A stretch of DNA of 64,000 bases from Flabesymbios commensalis (taxonomy: Eukaryota > Annelida > Polychaeta > Terebellida > Flabelligeridae), in the NCBI GenBank assembly GCA_964017125.1, contig OZ024911.1, positions 36,039,160 to 36,103,159 on the forward strand. Direction: 5' to 3'. Positions 12,243 to 24,052 of the stretch are shown here, one piece after another (positions within the stretch are counted from its first letter, which is position 1; each line of letters opens with the position of its first letter). The notes below the pieces were generated by a model. That model saw nothing but the letters and a program-made list of their open reading frames with translations, searched no databases and was not told where the DNA came from. Made by a program: the position numbers and the translations under genes.

Positions 12243-12390
12243 TGTGGCGAAGTTTTGGCGAGGTTACTTAGCCCCCTGTAGCAAGGTTACCAAAGCTGTG
12301 GCGAGGCAACTCAGCCTTCTGTGGCGAGGTTATCAAATCTGTGGCGAGATTACCTGTGGCGAGGTTAACATGTGGCGAGGTTACCTTCTA
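12243..12390 (+). repeat. Short minisatellite, TGTGGCGAGGTTA theme
   Basis: Roughly eight imperfect units of 12-25 bp built on GTGGCGAGGTTA. Unit length is irregular. Confidence 0.75.
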
Positions 12391-12394
12391 CCAT

Positions 12395-13670
12395 AACAGG
12401 AATACACCTTTCCCAATAGCAACACGCCACAAACTACAGTGACTAAAAGCTGAACTATTTAGTTGGGAGGTATGTCACACTTCTATTACAACACGCCACA
12501 CAGTGAATAAAAATGAACTATTTAGTTGGGAGTCCTGCTTATGCGCAAAATTGTGCAAATAGTGTATAGGCCTACTGTACCCCAACAATGTTGCGAGATA
12601 TTGACAATGGTACTAAATCTGACATTCCACTGAGTTATCAGGTAACAGTCCAATATTTCGTTGGAATCAGTAACATTTCAATTATATGGTTTTAGTAGCT
12701 CGTTTTCTGCCATACTTCATTTAAATTGTATTGGTAAGCAATAGGCCTATATGTTTTGGATCATGGGATGGCGAACCTTGACTCTGTTCTAATAACGCTG
12801 AATACTGAATTAAATATTGAAACTAATGCAGCGATACACAGCTCACAATTTGACAGTGTGGGCCGTAATGGGCATTTATTGGCGGCACCACCAACAGTAA
12901 ATACCGCCATACAAAAACTATTTTTCCTGCTTGAAAAAATAGGCGTCTTACATTGGGAAATGAAATGTAAAAACAATCACTGGTAATGACTTGGTAGTTA
13001 ATTCCACAGAAAATATATTAGGCCCCCTATATATTTTTTATATGGTCAATTCAGCAGGCGATTTGTTATTATTTAGCCGGGGCCTAGAACTTGTCTTGAA
13101 AAATGTTATGGCCCACTAAAATTAACTTGTTGCGTCAAAAACATTGCGTAAAGTGTGGCGCACAGATAAAATGATGTCGGGCCGGTTTTTTTTTTGTGGT
13201 AATCCCGCAAGTACTCTTTATAAGTCAGGCACTGCGTATCCTCTACATGTAATTAAGTAGATAAGCGTGTGTTTTGACAGAGTGTTCAATGCTCAAAAGA
13301 TGGTGTCAGCCAGAGCTCATTAGGAAACGAAATCGTCATGCATTCACTCAAAATGCCTGGTTGTAAAACTTTAATGTGATGATATAGCCCAGGAACGTTA
13401 AATTAATGACAATTACATTTTTTTTTAAATGTAGGGGCCTATATTTCACTATGCTTTGTCCCTTTTTCATGACAGATGGTCGTAATGAAAGGGTTAACTT
13501 AACTACATGAACGGGCATTGCAAAAAAAGTTGTTATTCGGTCATATTTCAGGCCAGAAGTGTATAAATTATATTAATTTCCATTGCCTTCAATCGCTGAG
13601 TCCAAAAATCTATTTATATTAATACGAAATTTGATATTTTTGGAGATAAATATCTTAGCCAAGGCCTAAT
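12395..13670. other. No supported gene
   Basis: A 76-codon plus-strand open frame (12756-12986) overlaps a 71-codon minus frame. Neither has splice sites, paralogues or a recognisable domain, so neither is called. Confidence 0.4.
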
Positions 13671-13726
13671 TGCTATATTGTGTAAGATAACACAGGTGAC
13701 TGCAGCAGAGAGGTGGGAGAGCGGGG

Positions 13727-13759
13727 TGGGGGGGGGGGGGGGCTGGCACCCCCCCCCCC
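13727..13759. repeat. G-run and C-run pair
   Basis: A run of about 16 G is followed after a short spacer by a run of about 10 C. Similar long G or C runs are at 15001-15010, 44511-44522 and about 51281-51295. Exact lengths may be sequencing-dependent. Confidence 0.7.
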
Positions 13760-13779
13760 GACAGAGTGACACCCGCCAG

Positions 13780-14225
13780 AACACTTATCACATCAAATAC
13801 GAAGCATCGACCCAATGTTGTTCTACCGTTGGCCCGTCATCTTCGCCGTCGGCACGACATAAAAACAATATTGGGTTAATGCCTCGAGTTAACTGGGTTT
13901 GGTCACAGCCAATCAGCAAACTCCAGACGCTGACACAATGTTAGCCTGATGGTGGCCCGCCGTTTAAAACACTGGGCCAGCATTATCCCAGCATTGGTCC
14001 ACCAATATAAAGGCCTTAACGCGATAAACGTTCATCCAATGCTAGCTTATTGCTGGCCCATTGTCTACGGCAATGGCTCAGCAGTTAAACAGCATTGGCT
14101 AAACGTTTTTGTAGAGTCACCGACAACTAGATACACTGACACAATGTTGGTCCAAGGTTGGAACAGTGTCATAAATGATGACACAACATTTAACCAACAT
14201 TGGATCATGTTGACTGCCTAGAACC
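13780..14225. mobile_element. Degenerate foldback MITE cluster
   Basis: Repeated inverted pieces such as CAATGTTAGCCTGATGGTGG, CATTGTCTACGGCAATGG and CAATGTTGGTCCAAGG match the loop and stem theme of the CAGCAAACAC foldback family. Two or three old copies seem merged. Outer ends are not clear. Confidence 0.5.
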
Positions 14226-15180
14226 AGCATGACATAGAACGCTTCTGCTCACAGCAAAACCAAGTATCTGCTTATTTCACACGTGTGCAGATACTGTCTG
14301 TTGAAAAACAAAAAAGAGGCAGTGACATCAGCATAAAGGAAGTATATACTTGCTTTACAAGTGAGAAAATACAGCCTTTTGGCAGTGCTATGGCAGGAAG
14401 AGCCAGTTAAAAAGCAGTAAATGCCTAGTTTACCAGGCACCCGATACTGCCTTTTGACTTTGCACAGGCAGAACAGATGTTAAACGGAAGTTAGTGACAG
14501 ACGTTTGCCCTGAAAGTCAGGCTAAAAACTTGGAGACTCTGTCTCCAAGTTGATAACACAAATTTTTAAGCATATACACATCTGGGTTCAGAAAATATAG
14601 GCCAGATATGGATATGTCAAATAATTATGTTTTATTAAGTCGTGTCCTTTCACCATGTTGAATCGTTTGTTTTGTTGTTCATTTTGATTATTTTATAATA
14701 AAAAATCATGCTTGAGCGTATGTGGAGAGACAACTACTTATTCTACTGCAATGAGTGATATATCATTATAACGAAAATTTAGATACCTTTTTATAGTACA
14801 TGGCATGTGTAGATTGATATGCTAGAATATGACAGACGTTTGCGTAGCTCTACCCCATAATTTTAGACAGGTTCGGGGGTACCCCTTATAAGGGGTCAAG
14901 ATATAAAGTTCGTCCCTATTTTTGGCTGTTAACATCTCATTTCATGTTTTGGATTTATCAAGGTTTAACTAAACAAAAAGTTGGCGTGGGTGAGTGATAG
15001 GGGGGGGGGGCACGTAGGGTGGTTCTAGCCCATGGCCTAATAACAAACCCCTAAATAAGATTTTGTTTTTTTAAGGTGGGGTTGTAAACCCCCGAATCCC
15101 CCCCTCCTTGGGTCCGCCCCTGCTCGGGGATAATGAGTGGCAGATAGAACCTTTCAGTTCCCAGGGATCAGTATGTCTTT
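14226..15180. other. No gene seen
   Basis: It contains a 10-base G run near 15001 and otherwise unremarkable AT-rich sequence. I looked here for a phase-2 exon to follow exon 3b and found none. Confidence 0.4.
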
Positions 15181-15182
15181 AC

Positions 15183-15598
15183 CTTAGTATTCCTGCAGTG
15201 ATTGGAAACCTGGCTCTCCAGAATGTGTAAGTACCAAGGTTACTCGTCTCTGTCGCCTGCTCCATTGAGCAGGGTATGTTGGTGGAGCCGTCGTGGAGCA
15301 ATGTGATGTTACAGATGCTCATAACAGCTGTGTCGTTGGAGGGCAAGAACACCTCCACTTCGAAGCTGAATGAGAGTGGTGCAGAGATGTTCACAAGGAC
15401 GTCAATGGGGTTCAAGCCGCTGGATAAGTCTGGTGAAGACATGTTCACAAGGACGTCAATGGGGTTCAAGACTTTGGATAAGTCTGGTGAAGACATGCTC
15501 ACAAGGACATCAATGAGTTTCAAGCCGCTGGATAAGTCTGGTGAAGACATATTCACAAGGACGTCAGTGGGGTTCAAGCCGCTGGATAAGTCTGTGGT
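15183..15598 (-). CDS. Exon 3b of the secreted modular gene, with an internal 60-nt repeat
   Basis: A TTTACAG acceptor precedes ACC ACA GAC and a GTAAAG donor follows at 15181-15182. The 416 nt start in phase 0 and end in phase 2. The first part encodes about four 20-residue repeats of the theme SSGLNPTDVLVNMSSPDL. The second part contains EVEVFLPSND, SICNIT and GSTNIPC and aligns with exon 3a (SND, IC, GGSNVSC). The upstream intron ends of 3a and 3b are nearly the same over about 30 bases, so the exons arose by duplication. Predicted N-glycosylation sites and paired Cys fit an extracellular domain. The 60-nt repeats stay in frame. Confidence 0.65.
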
Positions 15599-16656
15599 CT
15601 GTAAACATAAAAATGAATCTAATTTTCTCGTTACATATCAGTGAGTGCTATTAATCACGAAAACATTACGATCCAAGCTTGAGCTTTAGATTGCTAATTA
15701 TTTGTCAGAGAATGTCCACACGAAGTTACCATGCCCTAAGCCTTAGATTAAGCCTACAAGTTACATTCAGTGAATGTCACACAGGGATCAAGAACTCTCT
15801 GTTTAAATGTTACGGCACGGTAAGTGATGGAATCATATCCCTGCTAACACAAGACGTTCATCTAAATATTGTGCTATAATATAGCGTATGTTTACATATT
15901 AATTATCAGTTCTTTTCATGCATCTTATCTAATCAGCGCGGATATTGTAATATAAAGATTAATTGATACAATAGATATTTTAATTATTTAGTAGATAATT
16001 AAAATTATTGTGCACAATAAAGACTACGATAAACATTTTTTAAATTAAATATTACCAGGGCACTTGTGTTTGAGTCTAGGATGCACATCTCAAATAATAG
16101 AAATAATAAAGTTACGGAATGAGCTTTATTTCCGTATTGTGCGTTAACCCAGTACACACAGAACATTTGTATAACATTTATACAATGTTGGGCTGACGTT
16201 GTATAAATGTTATACAATTTTTTCTGTTTACTTGGAAATCAGCGTATCTCCACTCCACAATAGCCTTTACATTTTACACTCACATGGTTCTCTGTAAGCG
16301 GTTCTAGCTGTAAGCGGTGTGGTGCTTTCCGGGTATATATTCGCCTTCGTCCACTGTTGGTGCACATTTGACTACTCGTTTGATGCTAATAATGATCCTA
16401 GTGGTATGTGGCTCATTGTGCCTAACTATGTATCGGCCTTGGTAGGCAGTGTTGCATCAAACAAAAAATATGTGGATATTATCCAGAAAAAGCACACTAG
16501 CCTAAAATTATGTAGATCTATTCACGCTTGGCTTCTCCGTTTTGTCTGAAACATGCTGCCGGGTGCAGACGCTAAGTAAACCTAATATTCGTCCGTGACA
16601 AAACATAATAATGGGTATAATTTTGTGATCTCAACTCATATTAAGATGTAACTCAC

Positions 16657-16780
16657 ATTAACTGCGATGTAAGTAAATGTTAGTCTCAAACTGATTAGCT
16701 CCCCCTCCTGATTCTGAGTGTGGTTCATCACCTGGGCGGAGACTGTCATGGCATTAGCGTCTGCATCATCAACTGTACCA
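16657..16780 (-). CDS. Exon 5, ancestral copy, of the secreted modular gene
   Basis: Acceptor GCTTTGCCACAG, then 124 nt in phase 2 to 0, ending at GTGAGT. It encodes GTVDDADANAMTVSAQ, an NHT sequon, and a stretch ending LTFTYIAVN. It follows exon 4 in phase (AG plus T gives Ser) and precedes exon 3b, which starts in phase 0. Its upstream intron resembles that of exon 4, including the CTCTTATG(C)TTTG(C)CACAG end and a TTAA MITE about 50-80 bp away. An internal donor (CAG before GTGATG) would shorten it to 49 nt in the same final phase; which is used is not visible. Confidence 0.55.
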
Positions 16781-16833
16781 CTGTGGCAAAGCATAAGAGA
16801 ACAGTGAACACATTCAGTCTCACCAACCCTTAA

Positions 16834-17277
16834 CCCTTTCAGCGCGGGAACGTCTGTAGACGTCAGATTTTGACGACTAAAGACGGTCAGCGCTCTGAAA
16901 ATTTAAAATATTTATGATGGCCCTAGATCCATAACATTGGTATTCAAATCAAGTGGAAAGGGGTAGCTAAAACAATTGTGGCGATTTCAAATTGAAAATA
17001 ACGTTTTGTCTCTTGCTTTATATAACAATATTTCAGCGCTTTAGGGATTAAAGTGGTAATCACGTCTGCAGCCGTTTTCAGCTTGCTATGTGTCTTTCAA
17101 ACAAGGCAATTTGGAGGAGAAATTAACATTAAATTTACCACATTGTTATATGCTTTCTTTCAAATTATAGAAAAGTAAATATGTATTTTCTACCCATTTT
17201 AAGTAGTAGCACACAGTCACGAAACAGGAAAGTGGGTAAAAAACTTTTTTTAAACAAATTACATAGCGCTTTAAGGG
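16834..17277. mobile_element. piggyBac-like MITE (copy 3)
   Basis: This is the older paralogous copy next to the 16.7-kb exon 5, with TTAA at 16830-16833 and 17278-17281 and the CCCTTTCAGCGC terminus kept. Confidence 0.8.
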
Positions 17278-17801
17278 TTAATTCACTTGAGTATATTCAT
17301 GATAGCCGCAGTAATTGAAATTAGAATGTCGGTTAATATAATATTATTACTAATGTATTGTAGAGATGTGCATAATTTACACGATTCAATCCACAATAAT
17401 TATAGATACCATTCATTGTGTCATGTGGGTTCAGTGTACAGTACTGGAACCAAAGCTGAACATAACTTTTCTCTTTCATTTTTGATATAGGTGTGAAACA
17501 GGTATGTATTACTCATAGAAATTAGAAGGTCATGACGGATTTCTAATGCAATTAGAGAGCTTTGAATAACAGATTCCGTGTGATTTCTTTTGTCCTGTCA
17601 CGCGATGATTCATAGAAATCACAATGAAATAGACAAGAACGCCCAAAAAACATGTGAATTTATTTCTGATTGATAAATATAATAGTCAGTGAATTTATGT
17701 GACGTACTCAAATTACATGAAACGATCGGCTATGTAAATTAGCATGTAAAATATGTGAAGAGAAGATGAAGTGTAAAAGAAAATAACACAAAGTTCAATA
17801 C

Positions 17802-17867
17802 CTGGGAACAAGGCAAGAAGGGACGTCGGGAGTTGGCTCGACATCCACAAAGCCATAGCTAGCAAAC
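17802..17867 (-). CDS. Exon 4 of the secreted modular gene
   Basis: The acceptor is preceded by a pyrimidine-rich tract (CTCTTACTGCTCTCTTATAC) and ends TTGTCACAG. The 66 nt encode FASYGFVDVEPTPDVPSCLV plus split codons on both sides and end at CCCAG before GTATTG. Phase 2 to 2 matches the phase-2 end of exon 3a and the phase-2 start of exon 5. It is short, with an acidic and Pro-rich centre and one Cys. The flanking intron and the adjacent TTAA MITE are paralogous to those of exon 5, so exons 4 and 5 look like old duplicates that have diverged. Confidence 0.55.
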
Positions 17868-17943
17868 CTGTGACAATGTATAAGAGAGCAGTAAGAGCGC
17901 GTAGAAAGCGGGCTTAAACAAAGTCAATCTCTCAAGCAATTAA

Positions 17944-18330
17944 CCCTTTGAATCACCAAATTATTCAATTTGAATTTGTACCCACTTGAAGTTCTTCAAG
18001 TGGGTAAAAATTATTCAGATTTGGCAAAATGGAGGTCTATTCTTTTGATAGGCAATGTGCCAATAAAAAATGTTAAAAAACAAAAAAAAACGGTTTAAGG
18101 GTTAAAGTGCTAACCAGCCGTTTCCAGTGTGTGTTTTCCTTTCAAACATAGACATTTGAGGAAAAAACAAGCATCAAATATGTCAGATTGATGAATTATT
18201 TTTTGAGTGACATTGTACAAATTGCAAGCAATTTTAACCACTTGAAGTTGTGGCTCGCGTATAGAGACGCAACTTAATTCTTACTTCAAGAGGATACAAA
18301 GCTCAATTTCATAACTTAGCGCTTTAAAGG
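17944..18330. mobile_element. piggyBac-like MITE, diverged copy beside exon 4
   Basis: TTAA lies at 17940-17943 and 18331-18334; the ends are CCCTTTGAATC and, inverted, CCTTTAAAGCGC. An internal TTTAAGGGTTAAAGTG block corresponds to the internal TTTAGGGATTAAAGTGG of the 787-1229 copy. It is the same family, strongly diverged. Confidence 0.65.
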
Positions 18331-18339
18331 TTAATTTAC

Positions 18340-18540
18340 TTGTGTATATTCAAGATAGCAGCAGAAACAAATATTAGAATCTGAGTTGATTTCATGTTTA
18401 CATGCTTACTGATATATTCTGATATTACAAAAATATTTAAAAAAACGGGTAATGGGCAAGTTATATACCATTATAAATAGATAAAAATCCACTACTCGTG
18501 AGGCTGACCCAGCAATAATCCAAAATTAGGTCAATGTTTC
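18340..18540. other. Intron, no feature
   Basis: AT-rich intron sequence between the MITE and a foldback element. Confidence 0.4.
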
Positions 18541-18554
18541 GTGATGACTAAGAG

Positions 18555-18649
18555 ACAGCAAACACATGTTGGCTCAATGTTGGGCGGGCGTCGTAGACGG
18601 TGGGCCAATAATGAAACACCATTGGGTCAACGTATTTTATTTGCTAGGA
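18555..18649. mobile_element. Foldback MITE (CAGCAAACAC family)
   Basis: Starts CAGCAAACACATGTTGGCTC and ends ATTTTATTTGCTAGG; the centre GGCGTCGTAGACGGTGGGCC is the family core. It is a short, internally palindromic, non-coding element. Confidence 0.65.
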
Positions 18650-19645
18650 AACAAAGTCAAACTGCCCATGTTGTGTATGGCTGTAGCAGACACATGATTT
18701 ATAACATTCCTTCACGTAATCAGTCGCACAGAGCAGAAATGACAATAAATAAACCAAAATAATACTTTTTTTGTTTATTTAATAAATTGATAAAAGGTAT
18801 AGTTATATATATGTACATGTAAACTACATATTTTTGGTAAAATTGACCTTTTGGGTGGTTTATCGGAATTTAGTTTTGATACTATGTTAAAAAATAGGGT
18901 TACAATGTTCATTTTATTCTCTTATTGACATTCGCATTTTAAATGTTTAAACAGCCATAATTTCGCTTTAAACACATTTTCTAATTTGTCGATACTCATA
19001 TCCTGGCAGCCGAGGAGCCACCAGTCCATCTAATATTCTTATAGGATAGGTATACGTATTTGCGATTTTTAAACAGCTATTCCTAGCAGGCGCGAGAATG
19101 CTTCCCGGTGTTGGGTGGGTGCCGGACTTGTCCAGCATTTGGCCGGCACCGGGTTGATTTATCGTTTCAGCTGGGGACACGTGTATTTATAATGTTTGAT
19201 ACATACTTAAGCAACTTTGCATGTTTTTATAAGTGTTCTTGTATTCATTTTAAAGGTTTCTACGCTTTCCAGAGTTTCTTTTTGCTACTTTTTATACTAA
19301 TATTATGTAGCTATTTTATCTCTGGTTTTGGCGCAGGAAACATGTATTTTATATAATATGTATTATAAAAATTATCTTCCACATTTTAACTTTACTTCAA
19401 GTGTATATAAAATTGTATCCTGGTTGTTAAAAATAGTAGGGGTGCTGGTCACCTGCATTTGACATCCATGTACACAATTTTACTTACAATCTCATAACAG
19501 TACAATATTACTGTATATAATTGTGTATATAAAGCCTAATAAATAAATATTTAAAAAACTTCACATTGTTGTTTTCGAAAGAGAAATAAAAAGGCTATAG
19601 AAATGATTAGCCCTTTAATGGTTAGGGGGGGGGGTAATATCATCT
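18650..19645. other. Intron, no further exon seen
   Basis: AT-rich sequence between exon 4 and exon 3a. Short open frames near 19.0-19.3 kb lack splice support. Confidence 0.4.
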
Positions 19646-19648
19646 TAC

Positions 19649-19881
19649 ACTCCCTGGTCCCAGAGTGTCCTATCAGGGACTTCTTCATCGCCGACATTTC
19701 TGTCATACATTGGCTCCTTCTCCACGAAGCAGGACACATTGGAGCCACCAAGGATAACTTCGGCCATACAAATAGTGAGCAAGGGTTTGTCGTTGGAAGA
19801 CACGAGAAGCTCAATGTTGAAGGTGCTGCTGGCCTGGCCAGCGCCTCCAGGAGTTATCGTCTCCGGAACAGAATCTATGGT
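19649..19881 (-). CDS. Exon 3a of the secreted modular gene
   Basis: A TATTTGCAG acceptor precedes ACC ATA GAT, and GTAAGA follows the last exon base. The 233 nt start in phase 0 and end in phase 2. The product runs TIDSVPETITPGGAGQASS, then FNIELLVSSND, LLTIC, GGSNVSCFVEKE and an acidic tail. One NVS sequon and two Cys match positions in exon 3b. It lacks the 20-residue repeats of 3b, having a Pro/Gly/Ser linker instead. Exon 2 upstream ends in phase 0 and exon 4 downstream starts in phase 2, so the chain is consistent. Confidence 0.65.
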
Positions 19882-20339
19882 CTGCAAATATAAAAATGAA
19901 TATAATTTTCTCGTTACATGTCAGTGAGTGATATTCACGAAAGTATCCCGACATTATAAGCTTAATTAGCTCTAGTGTAGTCATTTTGGCATTAAATCCA
20001 CGGATGTTTGCATGAATTGCTCACAAAAGGTTTTATTGTAGATATAAGTCCCGACTAGAACTTTTGAAAAGTCCCAAGCAAATTTTCTTTTCAATTTCGA
20101 GAACTTCACTAAAACTGTTTTCAATATCACGGGAGAAAGCAGATTTTCCAAGCTTTTTTGCATGTATCGTTACTTGTGTTTTTTGGGGCACTATGAATCG
20201 ATTGCAGCTATCAGCTTGACTTCAAAGCGACACAATCAGGCCAAAAATCATTTTTTTTAAATATTTTCAGATTTCATATATTCACAGTACATATACAATA
20301 TACAGTAAAGGACAAAAAAACAAAAACAGAACAAAAAAA

Positions 20340-23262
20340 CATGACTATGACAGATCTCACCAATTTTAATAATACTGAAGTGGTCCGGGTTAGGATTGAC
20401 AATAAATCTTCCCCTTCTTTTTATGTATCGTGTGTATATAACCCCAAAGCGGACGATGAAAACTATTACCAATGCATGTTAAATAAGTTTTAGCAAAGAA
20501 TAAGGAAATTGTTATCCTTGGTGACTTGAACATTAACTACATCTTAGACGAAAATGTGTGTGAAAATCAAGCTCACTTTATAGAAACACTCCTTTGTTGC
20601 AAACAATTGATAGTTGAACCTACTCGTGTTACACAATCATCTCAGTCAGTCATTGATCATATATATACCACGATGCCTCACAACCACTTGGATCACGGGA
20701 TACTGAAATATACTCTTAGTGATAATTACTTGATATTTACAACTCTGAAATTTAGGCGCCAAGCTTCTCCTCCAAAAATTATTCACAAAAAGATTACAAT
20801 GGGATAAATATAAATGACTTTATTCGCGATTTAATGGATATTGAACTATATAGTGCTGTTATTGATGCTAAAACAACATCTGATGCCTGGAGAGATTGGT
20901 CAAATGCATTTAATACAGTGGTTAACAAACATGTCAAAATTAAAGAAATGAGAGTCAAAGATAGGTCAAATCCATGAATGACCAACGAAATTTTAGCCCT
21001 TATATATAAACGTGATTATACTCACCGCATGGCTGTTCGACTTGGTTCTTCTGACAAAATGAATGAATATAAAAAACTGAAAAATTTGGTCATCTCAACA
21101 ATTCGAAACTCGCAACGATCCTATTATAAGAAAACAATCACAGCCAATAAATCCTGTGACGTTTGGAAAGCAGTAAACCAATCCCTGGGAAAAAATAGGA
21201 AAAGTTCCATAACATCAGATCTGTCACTAGATGCGTGGAATGACCACTTTGCTTCCGTTGAAATAAACTGTGTAGTAAATTTAGTGAAAATGATGAACTA
21301 ATATGGAGAAATAACTCGAGTATTTATAACTTTAAATTTAAAAGCCTTTTTGAAGAAGATGTTCTAGCATTTATAAACAAATTGCCATCTGTAACCAATG
21401 TTGATATTCTAGGCTATGATTCTTGTATTCTCAAACTTAGCAGTGAGATTATCTGTGGCAGTCTAACAATCTTATTTAATATGTCATTTTCTAATGGAGA
21501 AATTCCAAATGAATGGAAGAAAGCTCGGGTTACTCCAGTTTACAAAAACAAAGGCTCTAAACAAGACCCTAACAACTTTCGACCAATTTCTGTAATGGGG
21601 CATATTCCAAAATTATTAAAAAAATTAGTTGACTCTCAACTGAGAGAATATTTACGATCTCACTCTTTCATTACACATTCCCAGTCAGCTTTCATGAAAC
21701 TCCATTCAACTCAGACGTCTTTGCATAATGTGATTGAATATGTGCTTGACAATATTAACGAAAATGAAATCATTGGTATTTGTATGTTTGCTCTTGCTAA
21801 ATGTTTTGACACAATTGATCACAAATTACTTTAAAAAAAAAATTAAGCAAATAGGGCCTTAATGGCACACTGAATTACAATGGTTTACAAATTAGCTCAA
21901 TGAACGAGCTCAAGTTGTTACCATAAATGGTAAAATGTCTAATACAAAACGCATTGACAAAGGTGTTCCACATGGATCTATACTTGGTCCTCTGCTTTTT
22001 ACTGTTTTTATTAATTATTTTCCCTTATGTCTATCTAATGCCTTCTGTAATATTTTTGCTGATGATACTATGATAGGTGATAGTGATACGGCAACTACTT
22101 CAGAATGCTGTCAATGAAGCTATGAAATGGTTTGGACAAAATAAGTTAACTTTAAACATGGACAAGTGTAATGTTTTAATTATATCTAACAAAAATATAG
22201 TAGACAGCATAGATATTTTTATAAATAGTGTTAAGTCACCCTTTGTTAAGTCTGCTAAATATCTTGGTGTAGAAATAGATAGTAAATTATCCTGGTCCAA
22301 CCATATAGATAGATTGTGTAAGAAATTGTCTTTGCAACTTTATATCTTAAGAAGGTTAAAACAAATACTCCCAACGGATGATATTAATTGTGTTTACTAC
22401 GGTATATTTCAGAGTATTATTGATTATTGTATCACTGTCTGGGGCTCTGCTGCACAAAAATATTTATGTAAAATACAAAAATTACAAAATGGAGCAGCAC
22501 GACTTCTTGCACAAAACTTTGACTGGAACATTCGCGGTATATATATTGTGAGAGGTCTAGGGTGGCAGAATGTTAAAGAAAGATATTGTTTTTCATCATG
22601 TTGTCTCACTTATAAATCTCTAGATAATCTAGCTCCTTATTACTTATCTGATCTTTTTTCCTCCGTTTCTGAATATCATACTGTTTCAACACGTAATGCA
22701 ACAAGTAATACTCTACAGCAGCCCAGGTGTAATAAGTCTTTATATAAATCATCTTTAAGTGTGAATGGGTCTAGACTTTGGAATAAGCTACCTTTAGAAA
22801 TTAGAAATAAAAAGACATTTTCCGCTTTTAAACATAACCATTATATATGGCTAATAATCAAACCCTTACTCAATTATAGTTAAGGCTGCAATAATGATAT
22901 GGCTGTACATGTCTTATCGCTTTCTCCAATTTTTGTAGGTTTTTGTTGGGAGTTTTAGTGCGGGGACATTTGTGTTTTCTTTTCTTTACATTTTGCTATA
23001 CATGCACATATTTATACATTTGTAAACCTAAAAAATTAACGCAAATGCATATATCATCGGATTATAATCTAAAATGTGTAATGTACCTTTCATTTTAGTT
23101 ATTGTAACTATTGTACATATGATAATTATTGTTTAAATATGTGTTCTCATTTTTTATGCAAATGCTTGTCATAAAACAGGGCACATATGCAAAATAGCCA
23201 ATGGCTAATAATGTTTTTACCCTGTATAAATATGTTTGAATAAATAAATAAATAAATACGTA
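20340..23262 (+). mobile_element. CR1/Jockey-group LINE, 5'-truncated, in the intron between exons 2 and 3a
   Basis: Pieces read in order: endonuclease C-terminal half (ILGDLNINYILDENV; SVIDHIYTT), linker, and reverse transcriptase with NNFRPISVMGHIPKLLKKLV, the palm motif FADDTMIGD, thumb and C-terminus to 22883. The reading frame changes about five times between 20.5 and 22.1 kb, and the position of a canonical Asp in the first palm motif reads as Ala-Lys. The element ends in a run of AATA repeats at 23241-23262, a typical 3' tail for this group. The 5' edge is estimated; weak endonuclease homology begins near 20390. It runs opposite to the host gene. Confidence 0.85.
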
Positions 23263-23532
23263 AGACAAACAAGCAAAACCTATATATGCTATATCTATGT
23301 GAAACGTTTTTAGCTAGTTGTTATTTGATTAGTTTATAGGAGTTTAAAAAAAAGAAGTAGTATTATACTTATTAGACAGTATGAAAGTTCGAAACTAGAT
23401 ACGTTCAATACAATATGACCTTTAGGAATATATGACATATATGATGTTGTTATTTGGGGTGTAACGTTTTTGTAGTGTTGATTATTGATGGTGAGGATAT
23501 AGGTGGTATTATTATTTTTCGTCCACTGATCA

Positions 23533-23645
23533 CCCAGCAAACAAGAACAACAAGCCCAATGCTGACTCAATGCCGGCCCACCGCCTACGACGCTGGTCCG
23601 GCACCAAGACAGCACAAGGCCAATGTGTCGTGTCTGCCTAACAAT
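23533..23645. mobile_element. Foldback MITE copy
   Basis: Begins CCCAGCAAACAAGAACAAC and has the core CCGCCTACGACGCTGG. The right arm is degenerate. Confidence 0.55.
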
Positions 23646-23718
23646 AGCCCCAATCATCATGAATGTGAACGCCTTCATACATATAGGCGCATACAAAACA
23701 AGTAGCGTTTTTATACCA

Positions 23719-23850
23719 TCCTGGTTCAATGTTGGTCCACCGTCTACGACAGTGGACCAGCACCGAACCAGCACGGAAAAAACACGAGACGCCGGCTGAT
23801 CTTTTGTTCCGCCGTTGAACTAATACTGTCCCAACAGCCAAACAAACCCC
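23719..23850. mobile_element. Foldback MITE copy
   Basis: The core TTCAATGTTGGTCCACCGTC, TACGACAGTGGACCAGC and the flank AACACGAGACGCCGG belong to the CAGCAAACAC family. Confidence 0.5.
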
Positions 23851-24052
23851 GGCCAACGTCTCGCGACATTATCATGATCATATTCGAATAATTCCAGCAG
23901 ATACAGAACGGCGAGACATCCATGGCACTTCAGGCCATCTTCATCATCCACTTCAAGTCGAGAATTGCGACAGCAATTCGCGGCTTGTAGTGGATGAAGA
24001 TGACAATGGTAATTTCAGGCTTGAAAGGGTTAAGGAGTTAGTGTTTACTCAC

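Larger units (their letters stand above)
16042..17450. repeat. Diverged third copy of the first 1.4 kb of the 4.5-kb unit
   Basis: This stretch matches 1-1402 and 4509-5910 with a few percent divergence and small indels. It carries exon 5, the same MITE and the same hairpin. Homology stops right after GTACTGGAAC on the right. On the left it continues beyond the first base of the window in copy 1, so the left edge is not resolved. It is the older paralogue; the 4.5-kb tandem pair is much younger. Confidence 0.9.

Noticed and set aside
12756-12986. Overlapping 76- and 71-codon frames on opposite strands
   Set aside because: No domain, no splice signals in the right phase to follow exon 3b, no paralogue.
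14249-14440. Minus-strand frame as the missing exon after 3b
   Set aside because: The only acceptor nearby gives a stop within a few codons in phase 2.
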